Shown here: positions 20,326 through 28,932 of the stretch, piece by piece
Layout: each line of letters starts with the position of its first letter
How positions within the stretch are numbered: the first letter of the stretch is position 1
From: Xanthomonas hortorum pv. cynarae
GTDB lineage: Bacteria > Pseudomonadota > Gammaproteobacteria > Xanthomonadales > Xanthomonadaceae
Reading direction: 5' to 3'
DNA: 64,000 nt
Assembly (NCBI RefSeq): GCF_002939985.1
Contig: NZ_MDFM01000024.1
Location: 16,244-80,243 of the forward strand
Program-made: the position numbers and the translations under genes
The notes under the pieces: model-generated
Databases searched by the model: none
Told to the model about the DNA's origin: nothing
The model's input: only the letters and a program-made list of their open reading frames with translations

Positions 20326-20675
20326 AACCCGCTGACCGGCAGGCCGCGGACCCGCCGCCGAGGCAGCGCGCACCCGCCGTGATGCCTGGCCGGTGACGTG
20401 CAACCGCGCCCTGCATCCAGCACCCGCACCTGCGCAACAACGCATCTCGATCTGCGTGCCGCATGCTGATCCGGCGACGCGGGCCACGCCCACCGGGCTG
20501 CACGCCTGACCATCCCGATGACACGCCAACGGTGCGCCTATCCACCTGGCGAGCAATCGCCAGGTGGTGCGCAACGGCGCGGGGGAACCACAGCAGACAG
20601 GGGTACGCGTCGATGCCGCGCACCGGCGACGCCTGTCTAGTGGCTAGGCCGTCGTCCGGTCGCCGCCCCAGGTCG
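20326..20675. other. Intergenic region with a strong hairpin
   Basis: 350 bp between the convergent kinase and GH84 genes. It contains a perfect 11-bp stem (CCACCTGGCGA / TCGCCAGGTGG, 20542-20567) with a GCAA tetraloop and no T-run. GNRA-type loops are stable in RNA, so this may be a structured 3' end. Nothing else is recognisable. Confidence 0.45.
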
Positions 20676-22649
20676 TCACTGCGCGTTTGCCGCTTCGGCT
20701 GCCGACTGCGCGCGGTAGGCGATCAGGCGCGGCGCGTCGGCGACGAAGCGGTCCAGTACGCCATCGGCGATCTTGACCGGGCCACCGAAACGCGTGGCGC
20801 CGGGAATCGAGGGGATGGCTGCGGCTTCGGCGGCGATCCGCTTGGCATCGGCAAACGCCATTGACGCCTGTGCATCGCCGCGATTGGCGGCCTCCAGGCC
20901 GGCGGCAGTCTGCTGCAGCGCGCGGCCCCAGCCTTCCATGGCGTCCAGCCAGGGGCGCGATTGTTCCGCAAAGCCCTTGTCGGCCACCCCTGCGCGGATG
21001 ATCTGCGGCGCGGCCGCGAATGCGTCTGCCGTGCGCGCCAACTCCGCGATGGCCTGGCTGCGTGCGGCCGCATCGCCGAGCGCGATCGCCTCGCGCACAT
21101 GGTCGAGCACGGCCTTCAACTGCGGTGCCTGCTCCTGCCATGGCTGGCTGCCGAAGGTCGGCGCCAGATGCTGGGTGTCGAAGAAGGTCAGCAGCGCGGC
21201 GGTCACCCGCGCATCGCCGCCCGCCAGATCACGCGCGGCCGCGTGCCAGGTGCGCTCGGCGTCGTAGCCTTTGTCGTTCCACGCGAAGGCGGTGATCCCC
21301 ATCACCGCGACGCGGCTGGGCACTTCCTGATTCATCGGATTGGAGACGATGCCGGACAATTCCGCGGACAAGCCCGCCTCGCGTCGCGCGTAAGGCGCCA
21401 TCAGCAAACGCCCGGCCGAGGTTTCGAAATCGTTGACCGGGTAGTTGTCCCACAGCAGCGTCTTGCGGCCAAACGCCTTGGTGGCCGCGCGTGCATCGGG
21501 GATGGAAATGGCCGGCGGCACCACGTCGGTGCCGGTCCACTGCACCACGACTTTCGGGTCCAGGTGCTTGCGCAGTGCTTCCTTGTACGGGCTTTCCTTG
21601 GCGTCGAAATACTCGGTCGGCACCATGATCAATTCCGACGACGCATCGTGGCGGGCGACCAGATCGGCCTGCACCAGATTGAGCAGATGCGACTGCGCGA
21701 TGCCGGCCGCTTGCGCACCGGAGTCGCCGAAAGTGGTCTTGTCGCGCTCGCAATTCCACTTGGTGTATTCGATATCGTCCAGCGCCACGTAGAAGCTGCG
21801 CACGCCCAGCGCGCGGAAGGCATCGAACTTGCGCAGCAGCGCCTTGGCGTCGGCCGGATCGGAGAAGCACACCGTCGGCCCCGGGGAGATCGCATAGACG
21901 AAGTCAACGTGATTGCGTTTGGCGGTGGCCGCCAGCTTGCCCAGCGCCTTCAACGTGGCGGCCGGATACGCCTCGCGCCAGCGGTCGCGCGCGTACGGGT
22001 CGTCCTTCGGGCTGTAGATGAAGGTGTTGGCCTTGGTACGGGCAAGAAATTCCAGATGCTTGGTGCGATCGGCCATCGACCACGGTGCACCGTAGAACCC
22101 TTCGATGGTGCCGCGGATCGGCATCGCCGGATGATCCTGGATCACCAGGATCGGGATGGCGGGGCGCTCGACCAGCTGACGCAGCGTCTGCGCCGCATGG
22201 AACAGCCCATCGTTATCGTGACCGGCCAGCGTGATCAGGCTGCCGTTGCCGAGCGCGACGCTGGCGAGCGTATAGCCCTCCTTGTGGCTGTCCTGCGCCG
22301 CCTTGCTGCGCGTCAGGGCATCGCGCACCACCGCCGCCTCGCCGGTGCCGAGCACGACGTACGGGCGATCAAGGGTGGCGGGCAGCCGCGACGCGGTAGC
22401 GAGTTTGGTGACGCCGGCGGTGCCGAGGATGCGACGCACCAGCGCGACCGATTCCGGATCTGCGCCCGGCGCGACGACCAGCACCACCGACTGACCCAGC
22501 GTGACCGTGCCGCCATCCAATGCGATCGACACCGGGGCCGGGAAGATCGCCGGCTGCGTCACCGGCTGCGCCAGCGCGGGGCCCGCAAGGCCCAGCGCTA
22601 CCAGGATCGGGAGCAGGCGCAAACCCGACTTGCCATGACGTCGCTTCAT
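20676..22649 (-). CDS. Exported GH84 beta-N-acetylglucosaminidase
   Basis: A 657-residue exported enzyme. The signal peptide ends at GPALA-Q (about residue 27). A GH20b-like N-terminal domain (about 30-170) precedes the GH84 barrel, which carries its hallmark RGTIEGFYGAPWS (from 179) and the catalytic Asp pair in LDDIEYTK (D291, D292) used in substrate-assisted hydrolysis. The C-terminal part is helical. The family removes terminal GlcNAc from glycans, so a role in using host or fungal N-acetylglucosamine compounds is likely. The start at 22649 follows a repeated GGTATT-containing motif that may be its operator. Confidence 0.93.
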   Translation of the reverse strand: MKRRHGKSGLRLLPILVALGLAGPALAQPVTQPAIFPAPVSIALDGGTVTLGQSVVLVVAPGADPESVALVRRILGTAGVTKLATASRLPATLDRPYVVLGTGEAAVVRDALTRSKAAQDSHKEGYTLASVALGNGSLITLAGHDNDGLFHAAQTLRQLVERPAIPILVIQDHPAMPIRGTIEGFYGAPWSMADRTKHLEFLARTKANTFIYSPKDDPYARDRWREAYPAATLKALGKLAATAKRNHVDFVYAISPGPTVCFSDPADAKALLRKFDAFRALGVRSFYVALDDIEYTKWNCERDKTTFGDSGAQAAGIAQSHLLNLVQADLVARHDASSELIMVPTEYFDAKESPYKEALRKHLDPKVVVQWTGTDVVPPAISIPDARAATKAFGRKTLLWDNYPVNDFETSAGRLLMAPYARREAGLSAELSGIVSNPMNQEVPSRVAVMGITAFAWNDKGYDAERTWHAAARDLAGGDARVTAALLTFFDTQHLAPTFGSQPWQEQAPQLKAVLDHVREAIALGDAAARSQAIAELARTADAFAAAPQIIRAGVADKGFAEQSRPWLDAMEGWGRALQQTAAGLEAANRGDAQASMAFADAKRIAAEAAAIPSIPGATRFGGPVKIADGVLDRFVADAPRLIAYRAQSAAEAANAQ

Positions 22650-22654
22650 TCCGA

Positions 22655-22682
22655 ACTCCGGTATTGAAATGGTATTACCACC
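22655..22682. promoter_or_regulatory. Candidate operator upstream of the GH84 gene
   Basis: CGGTATTGAAATGGTATTACC contains TGGTATTACCA, an 11-nt inverted repeat (TGGTA-T-TACCA). A near copy, CGGTATTAAAATGGTATGAGC, lies at about 22816-22836 in the same intergenic region. TGGT/ACCA half-sites are typical of GntR-family (DasR/NagQ-like) amino-sugar regulators. Which protein binds is inference. Confidence 0.45.
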
Positions 22683-23076
22683 TAGAGTAGGCAAGTCGTC
22701 GCGCGGCGACAAGCAGGGGCCGTCTCAGGACGTTCTAGCTCTCTTCGACAATTCGCAGCTAGGTTACGAGCAGGCGGCCGGTACCGTTGCTGGCCTCTGG
22801 TGTCGGGGCAGATCTGCGGTATTAAAATGGTATGAGCGGGCAACGTAGCGCGGCGCGCGTTGGCGATACTTGGGCCCTATCGCGGCCAGACTGCTCCATC
22901 GAAGGTGGGCCCGGCTGCCAATTTCATAACCGCGTTGGTTGTCGGCAGCTGGATGCCGCCTACGACGGCAGTGACCGACGGTGCAGACCCGGCCCCGTGG
23001 CGCTGTTTTTCTGTCATCGGTCAGTTGCCTGCGCAACGCCGGCACAGCATCGACCGAAGTCGCTTCCGCTGACGCC
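22683..23076. other. Intergenic region upstream of the GH84 gene
   Basis: About 390 bp holding the second copy of the GGTATT motif (22816-22836), the presumed GH84 promoter and the 3' end of the PII gene transcript. No credible open frame or terminator is visible. Confidence 0.4.
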
Positions 23077-23517
<441 letters not shown>

Positions 23518-23604
23518 CTATCCTTACCGCCTGCCGACTGCCTTGCCGATGTCCCGCGTGTTCCGGCCTGCACTAGGCTTCCTACGGACCTGCGGAGAAC
23601 ACCC

Positions 23605-23883
23605 ATGATCGATTTCAATCAGCTCGACGACCTCGCCCGCCGCCTCAGCGACCTGGTGCCGCCGGGCCTGCGCCAATCGCGCGAAGAACTGCAGAGCACC
23701 TTCAAGGGCGCACTGCAGGCCGGCCTGGGCAAGCTGGACCTGGTCACCCGCGAAGAGTTCGACGTGCAGCGCGCGGTGCTGCTGCGCACGCGCGAAAAAC
23801 TCGACGCACTGGAACAGGCCGTCGCCGCACTGGAAACACGCGCCGCCGGCGCGCCGCCCCCAGCGCCACCCACCACTCCCTGA
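23605..23883 (+). CDS. ubiK: Ubiquinone biosynthesis accessory factor UbiK
   Basis: A 92-residue BMFP-domain protein (YqiC family). It has the N-terminal MIDFNQLDDLARRL amphipathic helix, FKGALQAGLGKLDLVTREEFD, and a C-terminal coiled coil (LLRTREKLDALEQAVAALE) with a Pro-rich tail. In enterobacteria UbiK binds UbiJ and aids aerobic ubiquinone synthesis; the coiled coil trimerises. A GGAG precedes the start at 23605. comM follows 16 bp downstream, the order seen in many gammaproteobacteria. Confidence 0.88.
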   Translation: MIDFNQLDDLARRLSDLVPPGLRQSREELQSTFKGALQAGLGKLDLVTREEFDVQRAVLLRTREKLDALEQAVAALETRAAGAPPPAPPTTP

Positions 23884-23899
23884 CCCAAGGCCCTCCACC

Positions 23900-25420
23900 A
23901 TGAGTCTGGCGCTGGTGCACAGCCGTGCCCGCGTAGGGGTGCATGCGCCTGAGGTTCGGGTGGAAGTGCATCTCTCCGGCGGGCTTCCCTCCACCCAGAT
24001 CGTGGGCCTGCCCGAGGCGGCGGTGCGCGAGTCGCGCGAACGCGTGCGTGCCGCGCTGCTGTGCGCACAGTTCGAATTCCCCGCGCGGCGCATCACCATC
24101 AATCTGGCGCCGGCCGATTTGCCCAAGGAAGGCGGCCGTTTCGATCTGCCGATCGCACTCGGCATCCTGGCCGCCAGCGGGCAGATCGACCGGCAGGCCC
24201 TGGCCGAGTACGAATTTCTCGGCGAACTCGCCCTCACCGGCGAATTGCGCGGTGTCGATGGCGTGCTGCCCGCCGCCCTGGCAGCCGCGCAGGCCGGCCG
24301 CCGCCTGATCGTGCCGCTGGCCAACGGTGCCGAGGCCGCCATCGCCGGCCACGTCGAAGCCTTCACCGCGCGCACGCTGCTGGAAGTCTGTGCCACGCTC
24401 AATGGCACCCAGAAGGCGCCCGCCGCCGAACTGGCGGTGCAAGCGCTCGGCGCACGCGCCCTGCCCGACATGGCCGACGTGCGCGGCCAACCGCATGCCC
24501 GCCGCGCGCTGGAAATCGCTGCCGCTGGCAGTCACCATCTTTTGCTGGTTGGTAGCCCTGGCTGCGGCAAGACTCTGCTCGCCTCGCGCCTGCCCGGCCT
24601 GCTGCCGGAAGCCAGCGAGGCCGAAGCGCTGGAAACCGCTGCCATTACCTCCATCAGCGGTCGCGGACTGGATCTTGCGCGCTGGCGGCAACGCCCCTAT
24701 CGGGCACCGCATCACACTGCCAGCGCGGTCGCCTTGGTGGGCGGCGGCACACATCCACGTCCTGGCGAGATTTCGCTGGCCCACAACGGCGTGCTGTTTC
24801 TGGACGAATTGCCCGAGTGGCAACGCCAAACGCTGGAAGTGCTGCGCGAACCGCTCGAATCGGGCCTGGTCACCATCTCACGCGCCGCGCGCAGTGTGGA
24901 TTTCCCGGCAAGATTTCAATTGGTCGCCGCAATGAATCCATGCCCGTGCGGGTGGGCCGGCGATGGCAGTGGGCGTTGTCGTTGCAGCAGCGACACCATC
25001 GTCCGTTATCGCAGCCGGATCTCCGGGCCGCTGCTGGACCGCATCGATCTGCACGTTGAAGTTCCGCGCCTGCCACCGCAGGCCCTGCGCAACGGCAACG
25101 TCGGCGAGGACAGCGCCAGCGTGCGCACCCGCGTAGTCGCAGCACGCGTCCTGCAGCTGGCACGTGCCGGCGTGCCCAACGCACAACTAGACCAGGCGCA
25201 AACCGATCACCACTGCCGCCTGCGCAACGACGATCAGTTGCTGCTGGAACGCGCGATCGAACACCTGCAGCTGTCTGCACGCTCGATGCATCGCATCCTG
25301 CGCGTGGCACGCACCATCGCCGATCTCGACGACAGCGCGGTCATTGCCACCCACCATCTCACCGAAGCGATCGGCTACCGCAAACTGGATCGCGCGGTGG
25401 GTACAGCAAGCGCGGCGTAA
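23900..25420 (+). CDS. comM: ComM/YifB family Mg-chelatase-like AAA+ ATPase
   Basis: A 506-residue AAA+ protein. The N-terminal Lon-protease-like S5 fold domain (VEVHLSGGLPSTQIVGLPE) is followed by a Mg-chelatase ATPase core with Walker A GSPGCGKT, Walker B VLFLDELPEW and the sensor region AAMNPCPCGW with zinc-ribbon-like Cys residues. A C-terminal helical domain has RSMHRILRVARTIADL. ComM is a branch-migration helicase needed for integrating divergent DNA during natural transformation. Complete and in the usual place after ubiK. Confidence 0.95.
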   Translation: MSLALVHSRARVGVHAPEVRVEVHLSGGLPSTQIVGLPEAAVRESRERVRAALLCAQFEFPARRITINLAPADLPKEGGRFDLPIALGILAASGQIDRQALAEYEFLGELALTGELRGVDGVLPAALAAAQAGRRLIVPLANGAEAAIAGHVEAFTARTLLEVCATLNGTQKAPAAELAVQALGARALPDMADVRGQPHARRALEIAAAGSHHLLLVGSPGCGKTLLASRLPGLLPEASEAEALETAAITSISGRGLDLARWRQRPYRAPHHTASAVALVGGGTHPRPGEISLAHNGVLFLDELPEWQRQTLEVLREPLESGLVTISRAARSVDFPARFQLVAAMNPCPCGWAGDGSGRCRCSSDTIVRYRSRISGPLLDRIDLHVEVPRLPPQALRNGNVGEDSASVRTRVVAARVLQLARAGVPNAQLDQAQTDHHCRLRNDDQLLLERAIEHLQLSARSMHRILRVARTIADLDDSAVIATHHLTEAIGYRKLDRAVGTASAA

Positions 25421-25509
25421 TGGCGCTGATCCAACAGCGGCAGCATCCCAACATGCATTTCATGACGATGCACGTACAACATCGGCCAACCCACTGCGCA
25501 GAGGCCGCC

Positions 25510-26019
25510 ATGAGCCGACTTCCCGACCTAGTCACCGTCCCGTCCCTGGATCTGAATCGCTATCTGGGCACCTGGTACGAAATCGCGCGGCTGCCGATCC
25601 GCTTCGAAGATGCGGATTGCACCGATGTGTCGGCGCACTATGCGCTACAGGACGATGGCACGGTACGCGTGCAGAACCGCTGCCTGACCGCCGAAGGCGA
25701 ATTGGAAGAGGCCATCGGTGAGGCCCGCGCCATCGACGACAGCAACGCGCGCCTGGAAGTCACCTTCCTGCCCGAAGGCCTGCGCTGGATTCCTTTCACC
25801 AAAGGCGATTACTGGGTGATGCGCATCGATGCGGACTACACCGCCGCGTTGGTCGGTGGCCCCGACCGCAAGTATCTGTGGCTGCTGGCACGGCTGCCGC
25901 AGCTGGACGAAAACATCACCCAGGCCTATCTGGCGCATGCGCGCGAGCAGGGCTTCGATCTGGCGCCGCTGATCCACACCCCGCATACCGGGCGGCTGAC
26001 CGAGCAGCCGCTCTCCTGA
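25510..26019 (+). CDS. blc: Bacterial lipocalin (Blc-like)
   Basis: A 169-residue lipocalin. The family signature GTWYEIARLP begins at residue 20, followed by beta-strands with VSAHYALQDDGTVRV and NRC, then GDYWVMRIDADYTAALVG and the closing YLWLLAR. Blc-type lipocalins bind fatty acids or lysophospholipids. Unlike E. coli Blc, this start (25510, with GAGG upstream) gives no lipoprotein signal, and no upstream frame supplies one, so the protein may be cytoplasmic or exported otherwise. Confidence 0.88.
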   Translation: MSRLPDLVTVPSLDLNRYLGTWYEIARLPIRFEDADCTDVSAHYALQDDGTVRVQNRCLTAEGELEEAIGEARAIDDSNARLEVTFLPEGLRWIPFTKGDYWVMRIDADYTAALVGGPDRKYLWLLARLPQLDENITQAYLAHAREQGFDLAPLIHTPHTGRLTEQPLS

Positions 26020-26100
26020 TCAGGGCTTGGGGTTTTCAGTAAAGCAATCTGCAACTGCCCAGAGGGCACTGCACCTTACGACTAGCCAAGTTTCTGCCAG

Positions 26101-26260
26101 TTGTAGAGCGGGTGATCTGCGGCTTGGCTGCAGGGCCCTTGCCTGCCCACCATCGCGGGACACGCCGCAAGTACTTCCGTGTAGCGGCATCCATGCCGCG
26201 TAAGGTCCCGCGACGGTGGGCGGGCAAGGACCCGTCGAGCTGGTCGGTGTGCATGGTTGC
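26101..26260 (+). repeat. Palindromic intergenic element, copy A
   Basis: Begins TTGTAGAGCGG and ends GGTCGGTGTGCATGGTTGC. The centre is a long imperfect palindrome: CCTTGCCTGCCCACC with TCGCGGGACACGCCGCAAG, and the facing arm TCCCGCGACGGTGGGCGG with GCAAGG. Copies occur at 31970-32135 (same orientation) and 49218-49386 (inverted). There is no coding capacity; it is MITE-like or REP-like. Confidence 0.75.
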
Positions 26261-26334
26261 AAGCAAGGCATGTCGCGCGTTGTTTGGATAACTGCGCGTT
26301 TGATCAGCTTCGCAACGCAACGCGATCAACAGGC

Positions 26335-26475
26335 AGGCTTTCAACAAAGCAACCGCCAACTTTCTGGTGCGGTGTCCTCGCCGATTGCGGGACCGTGTGG
26401 TGGCATGGATGCCGCCACCGAGCCCCCAGGGACGAGTTAACGGCGTGTCCCGCGAGCGGCGAGGGCACCGCGCAC
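26335..26475 (+). repeat. Second intergenic repeat type, copy A'
   Basis: Starts near TTTCAACAAAGCAACCGCC, with TTTCTGGTGCGGTGTCC in the middle and GGCGTGTCCCGCGAGCG on the right. It matches 32130-32250 with internal indels. In both places it lies directly downstream of the palindromic element, so the two may be parts of one composite repeat. The stretch 26476-26556 holds nothing recognisable. Confidence 0.5.
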
Positions 26476-26556
26476 TCGACTACCCCACCTCGCCGGCCTC
26501 CAGCGCAACCTCGTGCCTGTGCGTCGTCGATTAACTGACGAATCTAAAGCACGCCC

Positions 26557-26733
26557 TCAACCGTTGAGTGTGCTCAGATCCTTGGCCGCAGCCTGCGCAC
26601 CTTCCAGGCTGTCGAAGGCCACGCCGGTGTCGCCGACAACGTACTTGGTAAGTTCGCCGTCGCGCGTGGTTTCCTGCATCTTGAAGATCGGCACGGCATC
26701 GGTGCCGCCGACACGTTCTTTCTGGGTTGTCAT
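26557..26733 (-). CDS. Small conserved-looking hypothetical protein (58 aa)
   Basis: A 58-residue acidic protein (begins MTTQKERVGGTDAVPIF, ends KDLSTLNG) preceded by a near-perfect ribosome-binding site, GAGGAGGAA, 7 nt before the ATG. Codon use matches the surrounding genes and there are no Cys residues or membrane segments. A two-strand beta start (FKMQETTRDGELTKYVVG) followed by a short helix is likely. I do not recognise the family. It stands alone between the repeat region and the EAL gene. Confidence 0.65.
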   Translation of the reverse strand: MTTQKERVGGTDAVPIFKMQETTRDGELTKYVVGDTGVAFDSLEGAQAAAKDLSTLNG

Positions 26734-27117
26734 GAGTGATTCCTCCTCGGAAAGCGTCTTGCGTGGGACCGGATTGTCCCGCTGCTCCCGGACGGGAGGG
26801 CAGACCTTTCGACCCTAGCGCGCCATCGCGTGCAGGCGCGTGAACCTATTGACAAGCCCGCTTGCCACTCTGCGGTGCATGCGCGTCGGCAGAAAATCAC
26901 ATCCGCTTCGCTCCGAGGACGCGCGCAATGCACGCGCGTGTCGTACATTCGCGACGTGCAGCCTCATCAGTCCATGTCTCCTATCGTCACCATGCGCGCA
27001 TCGGGCCTCCGTGTGCGCGACGACTTCGCTGTGCCGGTTGCTCGGCAATGCGCATCTGCCGCGCACTGTCCAGGGTGCACTGCGTGAGCTGGCCGCCATG
27101 CAGATGCGGGGGATGAG
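26734..27117. other. Divergent intergenic region
   Basis: 384 bp between the 58-residue gene (minus) and the EAL gene (plus). It must hold both promoters. No convincing -35/-10 pair, palindrome or repeat could be singled out. Confidence 0.3.
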
Positions 27118-28680
27118 GTGAAGCGACAACGCATCATCAGTGTGACCGTGTTGCTGGTGGTGCTGTGCGCAACCCTTCCGATCAGCCTGTCCTATTATCT
27201 GGCGTGGCGGCTGGCGCTGGATCGCGAGCAGAGCAGGCTCAGCCAGCTGGCGGCGCTGTCGATCCGGCGCACCGAAGCCGCCTTCGACGAAGCGCACGGC
27301 GCGCTGGTGAACATGGCCGGCTCGCAGCTGCCGCGCTGTTCCCCGGAGCATCTGGCGCAGATGCGCGCCTTGGTGCTGACCAGTCATTACATCGTGGAGC
27401 TGGGGCATTTTCAGCAGCGCCGTTTGCGCTGCACCTCGTGGGGGCCGTTGCCAGAGGCCATTCCACAGTCCACCCCGGATTTCGTGGTCAAGCGCGGCAT
27501 CGCGGTGACCACCCGCCTGCGTCCGCTGGCCAATCCGCAGCACCCGCTGATGGCGCTGCAGCTGGACGACTACAACGTGTTGATCAATCCGGCCACGCTC
27601 ACCGACATCAATATCCCGACCGGCCTGCAACTGGCGATCGGCACCCCGGCCGGGCAGATCCTGAGCAGTACCGATACCGCCGCCGAGCAATTGTTGATCG
27701 AGCCGTTGCCCGATACATCCAGCGCAGACGCAACGCAGACGCAGGTCTTGTCCGGCCGCGACCGCCGCGGCGACTGGGCTGCGGTGGTCACCGAACCGGC
27801 CGCTTACCTGCGTGGCCCGCTGGCGGCGGCCCGCTTGCAGACAGTGCCGGTCGGCATCGCAGTGGCGCTGCTGCTGGTCAGCCTGGTGATCTGGGTTTCG
27901 CGGCGGCGGCTGTCGCCCTTGGCACGGCTGGAAAGCGCGGTGCAGCGCGGCGAATTCATCGTGCACTACCAGCCGATCATCGCGCTCGATAGCGGCGCAT
28001 GCGTCGGTGCCGAGGCACTGGTGCGCTGGCAGCAATCCGATGGCGTGCTGATCCCGCCCGATGCCTTCATTCCTTTGGCCGAAGAGAGCGGTCTGATCCT
28101 GCCGATCACAGACATGGTGGTAGCCGAAGTCATCCGCGAACTCGGCCCGACCCTGGCGGCGATTCCGTCGCTGCATGTGGCCATCAACGTCTCGGCCGGC
28201 GACATCAAGAGCGGCCGCGTGCAGACCGTGCTGGCGCAAGCACTGCGCGGCACCGGCGTGGACAGCGGGCAGCTGTGGGTGGAGGCCACCGAGCGCAGCC
28301 TGATGGATATCGATGCGGCACGCGCCACCATCACCCATCTGCGCGGCGCCGGCCACACGGTGTCGATCGACGACTTCGGCACCGGCTATTCGAGCCTGCA
28401 GTACCTGCAAGGGCTGCCGCTGGATGCATTGAAGATCGACAAGTCGTTCGTGGACACCATTGGCACCCACTCGGCCACCAGTGCGGTGACCTCGCACATC
28501 ATCGACATGGCCAAGACGCTGAAGTTGCGCACCATTGCCGAAGGCGTGGAGCGCCAGGAGCAGCTGGATTATCTGCGCGCACATGGCGTGGATCTGGCGC
28601 AGGGCTGGCTGTTCTCGCGCGCGCTGCCGGCGACCGGTTTCATCGCCTATCACGCGCTGATGCGCGGCGCCGCACACTGA
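27118..28680 (+). CDS. CSS-motif EAL-domain cyclic-di-GMP phosphodiesterase
   Basis: A 520-residue membrane protein. TM1 spans about 8-29. A periplasmic CSS-type domain (30-240) has Cys74 (RCSPE) and Cys105 (RCTSW). TM2 spans about 243-260, and a cytoplasmic EAL domain covers about 275-515. All catalytic residues are in place: EAL (E299), N357, E389, D418-D419 (DDFGTGYSS), K442, E475 (AEGVE) and Q495. There is no GGDEF domain, so it should purely hydrolyse c-di-GMP. In E. coli CSS-EAL proteins the periplasmic Cys pair is redox-controlled by the Dsb system. The start is GTG at 27118 after GGGGATGAG. It is closed by the hairpin at 28876. Confidence 0.92.
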   Translation: MKRQRIISVTVLLVVLCATLPISLSYYLAWRLALDREQSRLSQLAALSIRRTEAAFDEAHGALVNMAGSQLPRCSPEHLAQMRALVLTSHYIVELGHFQQRRLRCTSWGPLPEAIPQSTPDFVVKRGIAVTTRLRPLANPQHPLMALQLDDYNVLINPATLTDINIPTGLQLAIGTPAGQILSSTDTAAEQLLIEPLPDTSSADATQTQVLSGRDRRGDWAAVVTEPAAYLRGPLAAARLQTVPVGIAVALLLVSLVIWVSRRRLSPLARLESAVQRGEFIVHYQPIIALDSGACVGAEALVRWQQSDGVLIPPDAFIPLAEESGLILPITDMVVAEVIRELGPTLAAIPSLHVAINVSAGDIKSGRVQTVLAQALRGTGVDSGQLWVEATERSLMDIDAARATITHLRGAGHTVSIDDFGTGYSSLQYLQGLPLDALKIDKSFVDTIGTHSATSAVTSHIIDMAKTLKLRTIAEGVERQEQLDYLRAHGVDLAQGWLFSRALPATGFIAYHALMRGAAH

Positions 28681-28874
28681 CCGGGGGCGGTGCGCCGCCA
28701 CACCCTGACCTGAGCCGGCACTACGCGCCGCCGACCCACCAGGCACAGCGCTGGCCGGTATGCGCGAACGGCAGGCTCAACTCCCAGCGCAGGTCTTCAC
28801 CGCTGCCGCAAGGGCACCGCCAGCGCCAGCGCGACGATGCGCAACGTCGTATGGCGACCACTTCGCTGACCCAA

Positions 28875-28905
28875 CAAAAAGGGCCGCCGATGGCGACCCT
28901 TTTTG
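28875..28905. terminator. Bidirectional terminator
   Basis: AAAAAGGGCCGCC and GGCGACCCTTTTT form a stem with one mismatch, flanked by an A-run and a T-run. It can terminate both the EAL gene (plus) and the desaturase operon (minus), which converge here. The stretch 28681-28874 shows nothing else. Confidence 0.75.
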
Positions 28906-28932
28906 ATAACGTTGATCAGGCGCTTTGCCTGA

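Noticed and set aside
26815..28746. A 643-codon minus-strand frame
   Set aside because: Antisense to the complete EAL protein; no domain.
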